A stretch of DNA of 8,136 nt from Streptomyces sp. NRRL WC-3742 (GCF_000720635.1 NZ_JOCF01000132.1:1-8136); one strand, 5' to 3'. Positions 1 to 7,319 are shown, counted from the first letter of the stretch. Numbers and translations: made by a program. Notes: a model not told the origin generated them from the letters alone.

Positions 1-1902
<1,902 letters not shown>

Positions 1903-1910
1903 TGGCAGCC

Positions 1911-1951
1911 CCCGACGGCCGACCGGGACACGAACCCGGTCGGCCGTCGGG
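1911..1951. terminator. Perfect 17-bp hairpin between convergent genes
   Basis: Bases 1911-1927 are the exact reverse complement of 1935-1951, with a 7-base loop (ACACGAA). The hairpin starts 8 bases after the ABC exporter stop and lies 69 bases from the stop of the opposite-strand ATP-grasp gene. There is no T-run, which is usual for actinomycete terminators. Because it is symmetrical it could stop transcription from both sides. A C/T-rich spacer (about 1961-2020) follows, containing two copies of CCTCCGCCGCCCTCC at 1971-1985 and 1988-2002. Confidence 0.8.
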
Positions 1952-2020
1952 CGCGTTCGGCCTTCTCCGGCCTCCGCCGCCCTCCAGCCTCCGCCGCCCT
2001 CCGCCCCCTCTCCGGCCTCC

Positions 2021-3094
2021 TCAGGCGGCGATCAGCGAGGTCAGCAGCCCGGAGGCGTCGATCCCGCGCGGCAGGTCGCTCACCTGTCCGTCCCCGACCT
2101 CGACCACCCGCCAGCCGGAGCCGTCCGCCAGGCGGGCCAGGTCGGTGGTGACGAACCGGCAGCCGAGCGTGCGCACCAGCGAGGAGACGCCCGCGAGCTG
2201 CGGCTCGACGACCTGGTGCGGCGCGTCCGGGTGCGGGCCGACCAGGATCGGCCGCCCGTCCAGCCACCACACCCGCGCCTCCACGGCTCTCCCGCCGTCG
2301 TCCGAACCGGCGCTGTCCGAGCCGCCGCCGTTCGAACCACCACCGTTCGAACCGCCGCCGTTCGAACCGCCGCCGTTCGAACCACCACCGTTCGAACCTC
2401 CGCCGTTCGAACCGCCGCCGTTCGAACCACCACCGTTCGAACCTCCGCCGTTCGAGCCGTTGGCGGCCACCGCTCCCGCGCGCTCGAACTGCTCGAACCG
2501 CCGCAGCACCACCCCGCCGGCCAGGAACTCGCCCTGCAGCTCGACGAACCGCCCCACCACCCGGCCGACCGCCGTCAGGTCCGCCAACTCCGGGACGTAG
2601 CAAGCCTCGTGCCACTCGTGCTTGCGCGACTTCACGTAGTCCTTGACGATCGCCGGCCCGCTCCCGCCGAGCCGCGCCACCGCCGCCGCCAGCTCCTGCG
2701 TCCCGGGAGCCGCCCCGTCCCCGTACGGAATCCACGTGCTCGGCGGCGTCGCCCCCTCGAACACCCCGTACCAGCCGGGCAGTTCATGGGCCGTCCGGTA
2801 CCCGGCCGGGCTGGTCAGCAGATGGCAGCCGCGGGCGGCGAGCGCGGCAGCGAAGCCCGCGTAACGGGCGGAGGGCAGCATCCAACCCCGGTACCAGAGC
2901 GGGCCGGCGCCCTCCGGCACCCGCCGGACGGCCTCCTCGGCGTCGGCGGCGTCCCCGGTGAGCAGCGCGTCGTGGTCGACCAGGTGGCGCACCCCGCCCA
3001 GGTCACGCAGCAGCCGGGCCTCCCAGGCGAAGTGCGGGTCGGGCCGGCGCGGGTTGAGCGGATCGGCCGGGATGAGGATCGCAGGAGAAGGCAT
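2021..3094 (-). CDS. ATP-grasp protein, R2K type, with internal (NGGGS)9 linker
   Basis: This is a 357-residue protein of ATP-grasp fold, the family that joins a carboxylate to an amine or thiol through an acyl-phosphate; substrate and pathway are unknown. The stretch AIVKDYVKSRKHEW (148-161, with Lys151, Lys155 and Lys158) fits the nucleotide-binding strand and loop that I associate with the R2K clade. RVVEVGDGQVSDLP (329-342, Glu332 and Asp335) fits the metal-binding end. The N-terminal 120 residues look like the pre-ATP-grasp domain. Between the strand ending FEQFE (200-204) and the strand EARVWWLDG (272-280) lies an insert of nine identical NGGGS pentads (215-259) plus a Ser/Asp/Gly tail. 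It probably forms a flexible surface loop at a beta-turn. No Shine-Dalgarno sequence precedes the ATG, but a -10-like TACCCT ends 7 bases before it, so the mRNA is probably leaderless. The gene is divergent from the NUDIX gene and convergent with the ABC gene. Fold assignment is fairly sure; function is unknown. Confidence 0.85.
   Translation of the reverse strand: MPSPAILIPADPLNPRRPDPHFAWEARLLRDLGGVRHLVDHDALLTGDAADAEEAVRRVPEGAGPLWYRGWMLPSARYAGFAAALAARGCHLLTSPAGYRTAHELPGWYGVFEGATPPSTWIPYGDGAAPGTQELAAAVARLGGSGPAIVKDYVKSRKHEWHEACYVPELADLTAVGRVVGRFVELQGEFLAGGVVLRRFEQFERAGAVAANGSNGGGSNGGGSNGGGSNGGGSNGGGSNGGGSNGGGSNGGGSNGGGSDSAGSDDGGRAVEARVWWLDGRPILVGPHPDAPHQVVEPQLAGVSSLVRTLGCRFVTTDLARLADGSGWRVVEVGDGQVSDLPRGIDASGLLTSLIAA
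2316..2450. repeat. 15-bp minisatellite, nine units, inside the ATP-grasp gene
   Basis: The + strand shows nine head-to-tail 15-bp units. The last eight (2331-2450) all begin TTCGAACC and differ only at two positions (CCACCACCG, CCGCCGCCG or CCTCCGCCG endings). The first (2316-2330) begins TCCGAGCC, and a more decayed copy may sit at 2301-2315. On the coding (-) strand each unit reads AAC GGC GGN GGT TCG, giving NGGGS. The variants form a 45-bp higher-order period: 2361-2405 and 2406-2450 are identical, and 2316-2360 is a diverged third copy. Each unit brings a TTCGAA palindrome, so eight lie exactly 15 bases apart. Copy-number change by slippage or unequal crossing-over would keep the reading frame. 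There are no unique spacers, so this is not a CRISPR array. Confidence 0.95.
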
Positions 3095-3101
3095 GGCGGT
3101 C

Positions 3102-3107
3102 AGGGTA
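3102..3107 (-). promoter_or_regulatory. -10 box of a probable leaderless promoter for the ATP-grasp gene
   Basis: Read on the minus strand, TACCCT fits TAnnnT and is followed by 7 bases and the ATG at 3094, which puts the expected transcription start at or next to the A of the start codon. No purine-rich ribosome site is present. I could not find a good -35 box at 16-19 bases, so the promoter call rests on the -10 box and its spacing. Confidence 0.45.
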
Positions 3108-3169
3108 CGGCTCCGGGCCGGTCATGATGCCGTGCACGCGCAAGCGGCCGCCGCCGCACACGAATTCAC

Positions 3170-3198
3170 TCGACCACCCCGGCCCCCGGTGCCACAGT
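3170..3198 (+). promoter_or_regulatory. Probable leaderless promoter of the NUDIX gene
   Basis: TCGACC (3170-3175, four of six matches to TTGACA) is separated by exactly 17 bases from CACAGT (3193-3198), which matches the conserved A and final T of a -10 box. The ATG at 3205 follows after 6 bases and has no Shine-Dalgarno sequence. Expected transcription start and translation start therefore coincide. This supports 3205 as the true start rather than the in-frame ATG at 3124. Confidence 0.5.
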
Positions 3199-3204
3199 GG
3201 CCCG

Positions 3205-3729
3205 ATGCGAAAACTGCTGCGTCCGCGCCGACGCGTCCCCCGGCAGGCCGCCCGCACGGTGGTGCTGGACGGGAGCGGCGCGGTCTTCCTGCTCCGCTCG
3301 GACAACGACGAGGTGGGCGTCCACTGGACGATGCCGGGCGGCGGCCTGGAGGCGGGGGAGACCCCGAGGGAGGGCGCCCGGCGCGAGCTCCGGGAGGAGA
3401 CCGGCTGGACGGACCTCGAGCCCGGCCCGCTGCTCTGCACCTGGGAGCACGACTTCACCTGGCACGGCACGCCCGTGCGCCAGCACGAGCACATCTACCT
3501 CGCCATCGGCCCGCACCGGGGCCCGGTCGGCGACGTCAGCGCGGTGCACGCCACCGACCGCATCCTCGACTGGCGCTGGTGGACGGCGGCCGACCTCGCC
3601 GACGAGAACGCGGACGCGCTCTGGCCGCCCCGGCTGCCGGAACTGCTGGAGCCCGTCCGCACGGGATGGGCGGTCGACGGGCGCGCACCGGCGCCCGTCG
3701 ACCTCGGCTACGTCCCCAACAAGCCCTGA
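3205..3729 (+). CDS. NUDIX hydrolase
   Basis: A 174-residue cytoplasmic enzyme expected to cut a nucleoside diphosphate linked to some group X, using Mg2+ held by the NUDIX helix. The NUDIX box is complete and canonical at residues 46-68: Gly46, Glu52, then RELREETGW (60-68), with both catalytic Glu64 and Glu65 present. MPGGG just before it and WRWWTAADL towards the end are usual for the fold. The basic N-terminus (MRKLLRPRRR) is unremarkable. Which nucleotide is used (ADP-ribose, dNTP, NADH, capped RNA) cannot be told from the motif. An in-frame ATG at 3124 would add 27 Pro/His-rich residues that do not look like domain sequence and would remove the promoter spacing, so 3205 was chosen. The gene is divergent from the ATP-grasp gene across about 110 bases and ends 28 bases before the stop of the convergent unknown gene. 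Confidence 0.88.
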   Translation: MRKLLRPRRRVPRQAARTVVLDGSGAVFLLRSDNDEVGVHWTMPGGGLEAGETPREGARRELREETGWTDLEPGPLLCTWEHDFTWHGTPVRQHEHIYLAIGPHRGPVGDVSAVHATDRILDWRWWTAADLADENADALWPPRLPELLEPVRTGWAVDGRAPAPVDLGYVPNKP

Positions 3730-3732
3730 ACG

Positions 3733-3793
3733 CCGGACCGTACGAGCCGGGCGGCCGTCAGGGCCGTCCGCCCCGCCGCCCCCGTACGGCCGG
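3733..3793. terminator. Possible imperfect terminator between convergent genes
   Basis: Bases 3733-3744 (CCGGACCGTACG) pair with 3783-3793 (CGTACGGCCGG) with one bulged A. Inside the long loop a second stem, GGGCGG (3749-3754) with CCGCCC (3768-3773), can form. The structure lies over the two convergent 3' ends and overlaps the stop codon and last codons of the minus-strand gene. In such GC-rich DNA imperfect stems arise often by chance, so this is a weak call. Confidence 0.3.
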
Positions 3794-4645
3794 AACGCAC
3801 TCCCAGCCGTGCAGTTCCAGCTCCCGGTCGTGCAGCGCGGCCGGATTCATCAGCACCGTCAGCCGGGCGCCCGCCAGTTGCTCGAAGCCGAGTCCGGTGG
3901 CGGACAGCAGCTGATCGGTCGGCACCGACACGGCGATCGCCGGCCGCCAGGAGGGCAGGACGACGAGGCTGGTGCCGCGTCCGATCCGCAGCGGCCGCGC
4001 CGCCACCCGGACCGGCGCCCGCTCCTCCGGTCGCCCCACCGCCTCGGCCGGGGCAGGTCCGCCGCCGATCAGGACGCCCAACTGCGGTACGGCCGGCCCG
4101 GGCGGGGCCTCGGCCATGGAGGCCGTCACCGGGAAGGCGCCCGCGGCCGGGCGCACCCGAGCGGTCACCTCGCCCTGCCCCGAAGAGCCGGTCGACCCGT
4201 TCGGGTCGGACACGGCCGTCTCCCGTTCGGCCGCCCCCTGCCCGGTCGGAGTCGTCGGCGGGTGCATCCGCCGCAGCCGCCGCGAGGGCGAGGGCCGCAG
4301 CGGGACGAATCCTCGGGGCTGCTCGCCCCCCGTCCGCGGCGCAGGCACCCGCGCCGTGCGCTCGGCCTCCGGAGCCGGCTGTCCGAATCGGACGGGCTCA
4401 ACCGGAGTGCCGCCGGGCGGATGTGATCCGTCGTCGGAGTCGGGCACCGCCTCCGAGTCCCGTGGGCCGCGCGGCTGCGGCACCGAGTCGTACCGGGTCG
4501 CCCCGTCGAAGGTCGTCGCGATCGAACAGCGTGCGGCTTGTGAAGCAGAAGAGGAGGGGGACGGCGGGGGTTGACGCGCGGAGGCGCTACCGGAACCCGG
4601 AGAACCGGGTAGGGACGGGTCGGTCGTGGAACGGAACGAGGTCAT
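3758..4645 (-). CDS. Unrecognised protein with disordered N-terminus and compact C-terminal domain
   Basis: I do not recognise this protein. It is 295 residues from the ATG at 4645. An in-frame GTG at 4660 would add five residues (MKGPP). The ATG is preferred because GAAGG lies 8 bases ahead of it, while the GTG has only a distant GAGGA. Roughly the first 190 residues are Pro, Ser, Gly, Thr and charged residues without hydrophobic blocks, so probably disordered. The last 100 look folded: SLVVLPSWRPAIAVSVP, then a stretch with GLGFEQLAGARLTVLMNP, then LHDRELELHGWECVP, ending in a basic Arg/Gly tail. There is no signal peptide or clear membrane segment. Coding is supported by the G/C-rich third positions on this strand and by the protein-like C-terminal part; open frames on the other strand are less convincing. 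It is divergent from the trpS leader and probably unrelated to it in function. Confidence 0.7.
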   Translation of the reverse strand: MTSFRSTTDPSLPGSPGSGSASARQPPPSPSSSASQAARCSIATTFDGATRYDSVPQPRGPRDSEAVPDSDDGSHPPGGTPVEPVRFGQPAPEAERTARVPAPRTGGEQPRGFVPLRPSPSRRLRRMHPPTTPTGQGAAERETAVSDPNGSTGSSGQGEVTARVRPAAGAFPVTASMAEAPPGPAVPQLGVLIGGGPAPAEAVGRPEERAPVRVAARPLRIGRGTSLVVLPSWRPAIAVSVPTDQLLSATGLGFEQLAGARLTVLMNPAALHDRELELHGWECVPAVRGRRGGRP

Positions 4646-4660
4646 CGGCGGGCCCTTCAC

Positions 4661-4970
4661 GGAACGGTCCGACGATCCTCCCGCACCGCGCCACCAGGGC
4701 CAAGCCTCGAACCCGGCCGCTTACCCGACTCTTGCCCAGCCCCTACGGCACGTGTCGGCCCGACTGCCGGGCGCGACGGTCCCACCTCCCCGGAACCCGC
4801 ATCCCCCTCCTTGCCCCAAGGGCAGGCCAAAGCAAGCAATGACAAACCTTCCCCAAGCGCAAGAAATCACCGAGAGTCGGCCCATTCGACCTTCGGTCCG
4901 CGCGCTTGGAGCTGCGCCGGGACACCCCCGCACCTGTCGTAGAGGACTGACAGCCGGTAGCCTCGACCGC
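4661..4970. other. Intergenic region between the unknown gene and the trpS leader
   Basis: These 310 bases must hold the promoter of the minus-strand gene and the promoter of the trpS leader. It is less GC-rich than its surroundings between about 4810 and 4880. A small stem with one bulged T (CCTTGCCC 4809-4816 with GGGCAGG 4820-4826, loop CAA) could be an operator or chance. I see no good -35/-10 pair for the minus-strand gene, no small gene with a ribosome site, and no T-box consensus. Confidence 0.4.
4958..4963 (+). promoter_or_regulatory. -10 box of the trpS leader promoter
   Basis: TAGCCT fits TAnnnT and ends 7 bases before the ATG of the Trp leader peptide (4971), which has no convincing ribosome site. 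Transcription is therefore expected to begin at or beside the leader start codon, giving a leaderless message. The -35 is poor: CTGTCG at 4934-4939 (spacer 18) matches only three of six consensus bases. Confidence 0.5.
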
Positions 4971-5009
4971 ATGAAGCGCTTCGCAGACCTGTGCTGGTGG
5001 CCGTCCTAG
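4971..5009 (+). CDS. Trp leader peptide of the trpS attenuator
   Basis: The 12-residue peptide MKRFADLCWWPS ends with TAG at 5007-5009. Its two adjacent Trp codons (4995-5000), preceded by Cys, are the sensing element: shortage of charged tRNA-Trp stalls the ribosome there. The codons lie exactly in the first arm of the leader RNA hairpin (segment 1), as needed for a ribosome-mediated attenuator. The start is an ATG without Shine-Dalgarno sequence, 7 bases after a -10 box, so it is probably translated from a leaderless message. Leader peptides rich in Trp codons ahead of trp genes and an auxiliary trpS have been described in Streptomyces. The peptide itself is unlikely to have another function. 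Confidence 0.88.
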   Translation: MKRFADLCWWPS

Positions 5010-5059
5010 GACGGCCACCACACTCGCCTGACCAGGGCCGTCCGGGATGGACGGCCCTG
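4995..5059 (+). promoter_or_regulatory. Ribosome-mediated transcription attenuator (segments 1-4)
   Basis: Four segments are directly visible. Segment 1 (4995-5006, containing both Trp codons) and segment 2 (5009-5020) are perfect 12-base reverse complements and form the pause hairpin 1:2. Segment 3 (5033-5043) and segment 4 (5049-5059) form terminator 3:4. GGACGGCC in segment 2 (5009-5016) also pairs exactly with GGCCGTCC in segment 3 (5036-5043), giving antiterminator 2:3 with a 19-base loop. Expected logic: with ample charged tRNA-Trp the ribosome moves through to the TAG, covers segment 2 and lets 3:4 stop transcription. With stalling on UGG, segment 1 is masked, 2:3 forms and trpS is transcribed. 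The pairings are seen; the regulation is inferred from the known trp mechanism. Confidence 0.9.
5033..5059 (+). terminator. Attenuator terminator (3:4 hairpin)
   Basis: CAGGGCCGTCC (5033-5043) pairs perfectly with GGACGGCCCTG (5049-5059) around the loop GGGAT: 11 base pairs, nearly all G-C. It is followed by TCGCGTTT, a weak T-tract. It lies 80 bases upstream of the trpS start and is mutually exclusive with the 2:3 antiterminator. Confidence 0.88.
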
Positions 5060-5138
5060 TCGCGTTTCCACCGCAGGACGGGCCCCTCGCCCCGGACGGC
5101 CGCGCACCGACGCCGCCGGCCCTACGAGGAGAAACCCG

Positions 5139-6152
5139 ATGACCACCACCAGCACCGTTCCCGCCGAGCGCGTCCTTACCGGGGACCGCCCCACGGGGCC
5201 GCTCCACCTCGGCCACTACTTCGGCACCCTGCAGAACCGGGTCCGCCTCCAGGACCGGGGCGCCGAGATGTTCGTCCTGGTCGCCGACTACCAGGTGATC
5301 ACCGACCGGGACGTCGCCGACCGGCTCGCCGAACACACCGAGAACCTCGTCCTCGACTACCTCGCGGCGGGCCTCGACCCCGAGCGCACCACGATCTTCG
5401 CCCACAGCGCCGTCCCCGCCCTCAACCAGCTGATGCTGCCCTTCCTCAGCCTGGTCAGCGTCGCCGAACTCAGCCGCAACCCCACCGTCAAGGACGAGAT
5501 CGCCCACTCCCGCCAGACCGGCGTCAGCGGACTGATGTTCACCTACCCCGTCCACCAGGCCGCCGACCTGCTGTCCTGCAAGGCCACCCTCGTCCCGGTC
5601 GGCCAGGACCAGGTGCCCCACCTCGAAGTCGCCCGCACCGTCGCCCGCCGCTTCAACGAGCGCTACCCCCACGCCGACGGCACCGGAGTCTTCCCCGCCC
5701 CGCAACCCCTGCTCTCCGAAGCCCCCATGCTGCTCGGCACCGACGGCGGCAAGATGAGCAAGAGCCGGGGCAACGCCATCTCCCTCGGCGCCACCGAGGA
5801 CGAGACCGCCCGCCTGATCCGCGGCGCGAAGACCGACGCCGACCGCCGCATCACCTACGACCCCGCCACCCGCCCCGAGGTCTCCAGCCTCGTCCTGCTC
5901 ACCGCGCTCTGCCAGGAGCGCGACCCCGAGACCGTGGCCGAGGAACTCGGCGACGGCGGCGCCGCCGCGCTCAAGCGCACCACCACCGAGGCCGTCAACG
6001 AGTACCTGCGCCCCCTGCGTACCCGCCGCGCCGAACTCGCCGCCGACCGCGCCCACCTGCGGCAGGTCCTGCGCGACGGTGCCGTACGGGCCGGGGTCGT
6101 CGCCGAGGCCACCCTCGCCGAGGTGAGGGAGGTGATGGGGGCCGTGGTCTGA
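5139..6152 (+). CDS. trpS: Tryptophanyl-tRNA synthetase, probably the auxiliary attenuated type
   Basis: A 337-residue class I aminoacyl-tRNA synthetase, the usual length for bacterial TrpRS. It activates Trp with ATP and loads it on tRNA-Trp in the cytoplasm. TGDRPTGPLHLGHYFG (14-29) contains the HIGH-type motif HLGH (23-26); KMSKS is at 205-209; PVGQDQVPHLEVAR is the conserved family stretch. FVLVADYQVIT (45-55) places Gln52 where the G. stearothermophilus enzyme has His43, a residue whose change to Asn is known to give indolmycin resistance. The start is certain: GAGGAG (5126-5131) lies 7 bases ahead of the ATG. A Trp-codon attenuator controls the gene, as described for the auxiliary, indolmycin-resistant TrpRS of S. 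coelicolor and relatives. That this strain has a second housekeeping TrpRS, and that this enzyme is drug-resistant, is inference. Identity as TrpRS is very sure. Confidence 0.96.
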   Translation: MTTTSTVPAERVLTGDRPTGPLHLGHYFGTLQNRVRLQDRGAEMFVLVADYQVITDRDVADRLAEHTENLVLDYLAAGLDPERTTIFAHSAVPALNQLMLPFLSLVSVAELSRNPTVKDEIAHSRQTGVSGLMFTYPVHQAADLLSCKATLVPVGQDQVPHLEVARTVARRFNERYPHADGTGVFPAPQPLLSEAPMLLGTDGGKMSKSRGNAISLGATEDETARLIRGAKTDADRRITYDPATRPEVSSLVLLTALCQERDPETVAEELGDGGAAALKRTTTEAVNEYLRPLRTRRAELAADRAHLRQVLRDGAVRAGVVAEATLAEVREVMGAVV

Positions 6153-6217
6153 AGGGGTCTCAACCCGCCGCCGCCACCGCCGCACATCGCCCCGATCGGA
6201 CCTGGGCATATCGTCAC

Positions 6218-6248
6218 CGGGCGGCCTCGGCCCCTCCGAGGCCGCCCG
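6218..6248 (+). terminator. Terminator after trpS
   Basis: Bases 6218-6230 (CGGGCGGCCTCGG) pair perfectly with 6236-6248 (CCGAGGCCGCCCG) around the loop CCCCT, a 13-bp stem 65 bases after the trpS stop. There is no T-run. It suggests that trpS is a single-gene transcription unit and that the peptidase gene has its own promoter downstream of the hairpin. Confidence 0.75.
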
Positions 6249-6255
6249 CACACCC

Positions 6256-6306
6256 GTGCACCCTCTGCGCAATCCTTGTGCAGGCCCGCGTGCACCCCCT
6301 TGTGCA
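6256..6306. repeat. Five GYGCA words at helical spacing before the peptidase gene
   Basis: GTGCA or GCGCA starts at 6256, 6267, 6278, 6290 and 6302, at intervals of 11, 11, 12 and 12 bases. Two of them (6256, 6290) are followed by CCC, and three (6256, 6290, 6302) are the palindrome GTGCAC. A related TTGTGTGC follows at 6313-6320. Words about one DNA turn apart upstream of a gene can be binding sites for a repressor or activator, but none is identified and chance is possible. Confidence 0.35.
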
Positions 6307-6346
6307 CTCTTCTTGTGTGCTCCCTCCCGAAAGGCGGACCGGCCCC

Positions 6347-7300
6347 ATGGACCAGCACCCGACCACACCCGGCCAGGGGCTGACCCGGCCGCCGCACCTG
6401 CGCCCCGGCGACCACATCGTCGTCATCGCCCCCAGCGGCCCGATCGACCCGGAACGCCTCACCGCGGGCTGCGCGATCCTGCGCTCCTGGGGCCTGCGCG
6501 TCACCGTCGCCCCGCACGTCCTCGACACCCACCCGGATCTCGGCTACCTCGCCGGCACCGACGCCCACCGCGCCGCCGACCTCCGGTCCGCCTGGCTCGA
6601 CCCCGACGTCGACGCCGTCATCTGCGCCCGCGGCGGCTACGGCGTCCACCGCATGGTCGACCTGCTCGACTGGACGGCCATGGCCACCGCCGCCCCCAAG
6701 GCGTTCATCGGGTTCAGCGACGTCTCCTCCCTCCACGAAGCCTTCGCCCAGCGCCTCGGCCTCGCCACCCTGTACGGGCCCATGGCCGCCGCCGGTTCCT
6801 TCGTCGACGACGGCCCCACCGCCGAGCACCTGCGCCGCACCCTCTTCGACCCGGCCGCCACCACCGTCCTCACCTCGCCCACCGCCACCCCGCTCGTCGG
6901 CGGCCGGGCCCACGGCGTCACCGCCGGCGGCTGCGTCCACGTCCTCGCCGCCGAACGCGGGACCCCCACCGCCCGGCCCTCGTACGCGGGCGCCATCCTC
7001 CTCCTCGAGGACGTCAACGAGCACCCGTACCAGCTCGACCGCCTGCTCACCCAGTTCCTGCGCTCCGGCGCCCTGGACGGCGTCGCCGGCATCGCCCTCG
7101 GCTCCTGGGAGGGCTGCGGACGGCCCGAGCGCGTCCGGGCGGTGATGCTCGACCGCCTCGGACCGCTCGGCATACCCGTCCTCTGGGAACTGGGCTTCGG
7201 CCACTGCCCGTCCAGCCTCACCGTCCCGCTCGGCGTCCCCGCCGTCCTCGACGCCGACGCCGGAACGCTCACCTTCGACGTCCCGGCCCTCGGCTCGTAG
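6347..7300 (+). CDS. S66 family serine peptidase (LD-carboxypeptidase / MccF superfamily)
   Basis: A 317-residue cytoplasmic protein of peptidase family S66. Members either remove the terminal D-Ala from murein tetrapeptides during cell-wall recycling (LdcA) or cut the amide bond of microcin C-type nucleotide antibiotics (MccF). The Ser-Glu-His triad is readable: Ser124 in IGFSD (121-125), Glu221 in LLLEDV (218-223) and His286 in GFGHC (283-287). The spacing is close to that of Pseudomonas LdcA (Ser115, Glu217, His285). Other family marks are VVIAPSGPI (25-33) and ICARGGYGVHRMVDLLDW around 90-107. No signal peptide is seen. The ATG at 6347 was chosen because the frame upstream shows no domain sequence; AAAGGCGG about 10 bases ahead is a weak ribosome site. 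An in-frame GTG at 6302 is less likely. LdcA and MccF activity cannot be told apart from the motifs alone. Its place beside trpS makes an antibiotic-related role worth testing. Confidence 0.9.
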   Translation: MDQHPTTPGQGLTRPPHLRPGDHIVVIAPSGPIDPERLTAGCAILRSWGLRVTVAPHVLDTHPDLGYLAGTDAHRAADLRSAWLDPDVDAVICARGGYGVHRMVDLLDWTAMATAAPKAFIGFSDVSSLHEAFAQRLGLATLYGPMAAAGSFVDDGPTAEHLRRTLFDPAATTVLTSPTATPLVGGRAHGVTAGGCVHVLAAERGTPTARPSYAGAILLLEDVNEHPYQLDRLLTQFLRSGALDGVAGIALGSWEGCGRPERVRAVMLDRLGPLGIPVLWELGFGHCPSSLTVPLGVPAVLDADAGTLTFDVPALGS

Positions 7301-7319
7301 CAACTCGCATTAAGAGGTC

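Noticed and set aside
2316..2450. CRISPR array
   Set aside because: Units are 15 bp, head to tail, with no unique spacers, and lie in frame within a gene.
2216..3127. Another long + strand frame through the ATP-grasp gene (VRTAAVRT repeats)
   Set aside because: Same cause: high GC and the 15-bp repeat keep it open. It shows Arg/Pro-rich shadow composition and no domain.
3124..3204. Longer NUDIX start at the ATG at 3124
   Set aside because: No ribosome site, low-complexity extra residues, and it would cover the -35/-10 pair that fits a start at 3205.
4809..4826. Small stem as a terminator for the minus-strand gene or leader
   Set aside because: It lies upstream of both start sites, not after a gene, and is only 7 bp with a bulge; at most an operator.
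4971..5138. T-box riboswitch controlling trpS
   Set aside because: No T-box consensus (AGGGTGGNACCGCG) or specifier stem was seen; the tandem Trp codons and four-segment pairing explain the region.
4971..5138. tRNA or other structured RNA gene in the trpS leader
   Set aside because: The hairpins belong to the attenuator, and there is no cloverleaf, T-psi-C loop (GGTTCRA) or CCA end.
4991..6346. Upstream extension of the peptidase frame through trpS
   Set aside because: The frame stays open only because stop codons are rare at this GC content. The extension is Arg/Pro-rich and overlaps trpS and its terminator.
4743..6368. 541-residue minus-strand frame across the trpS region
   Set aside because: Gly/Val/Glu/Asp-rich antisense shadow of trpS and its leader, with no domain; the + strand carries clear TrpRS motifs.
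5855..7303. 482-residue minus-strand frame across the S66 peptidase
   Set aside because: Antisense shadow with Gly/Ala/Val/Glu bias; the + strand has a full catalytic triad and family motifs.
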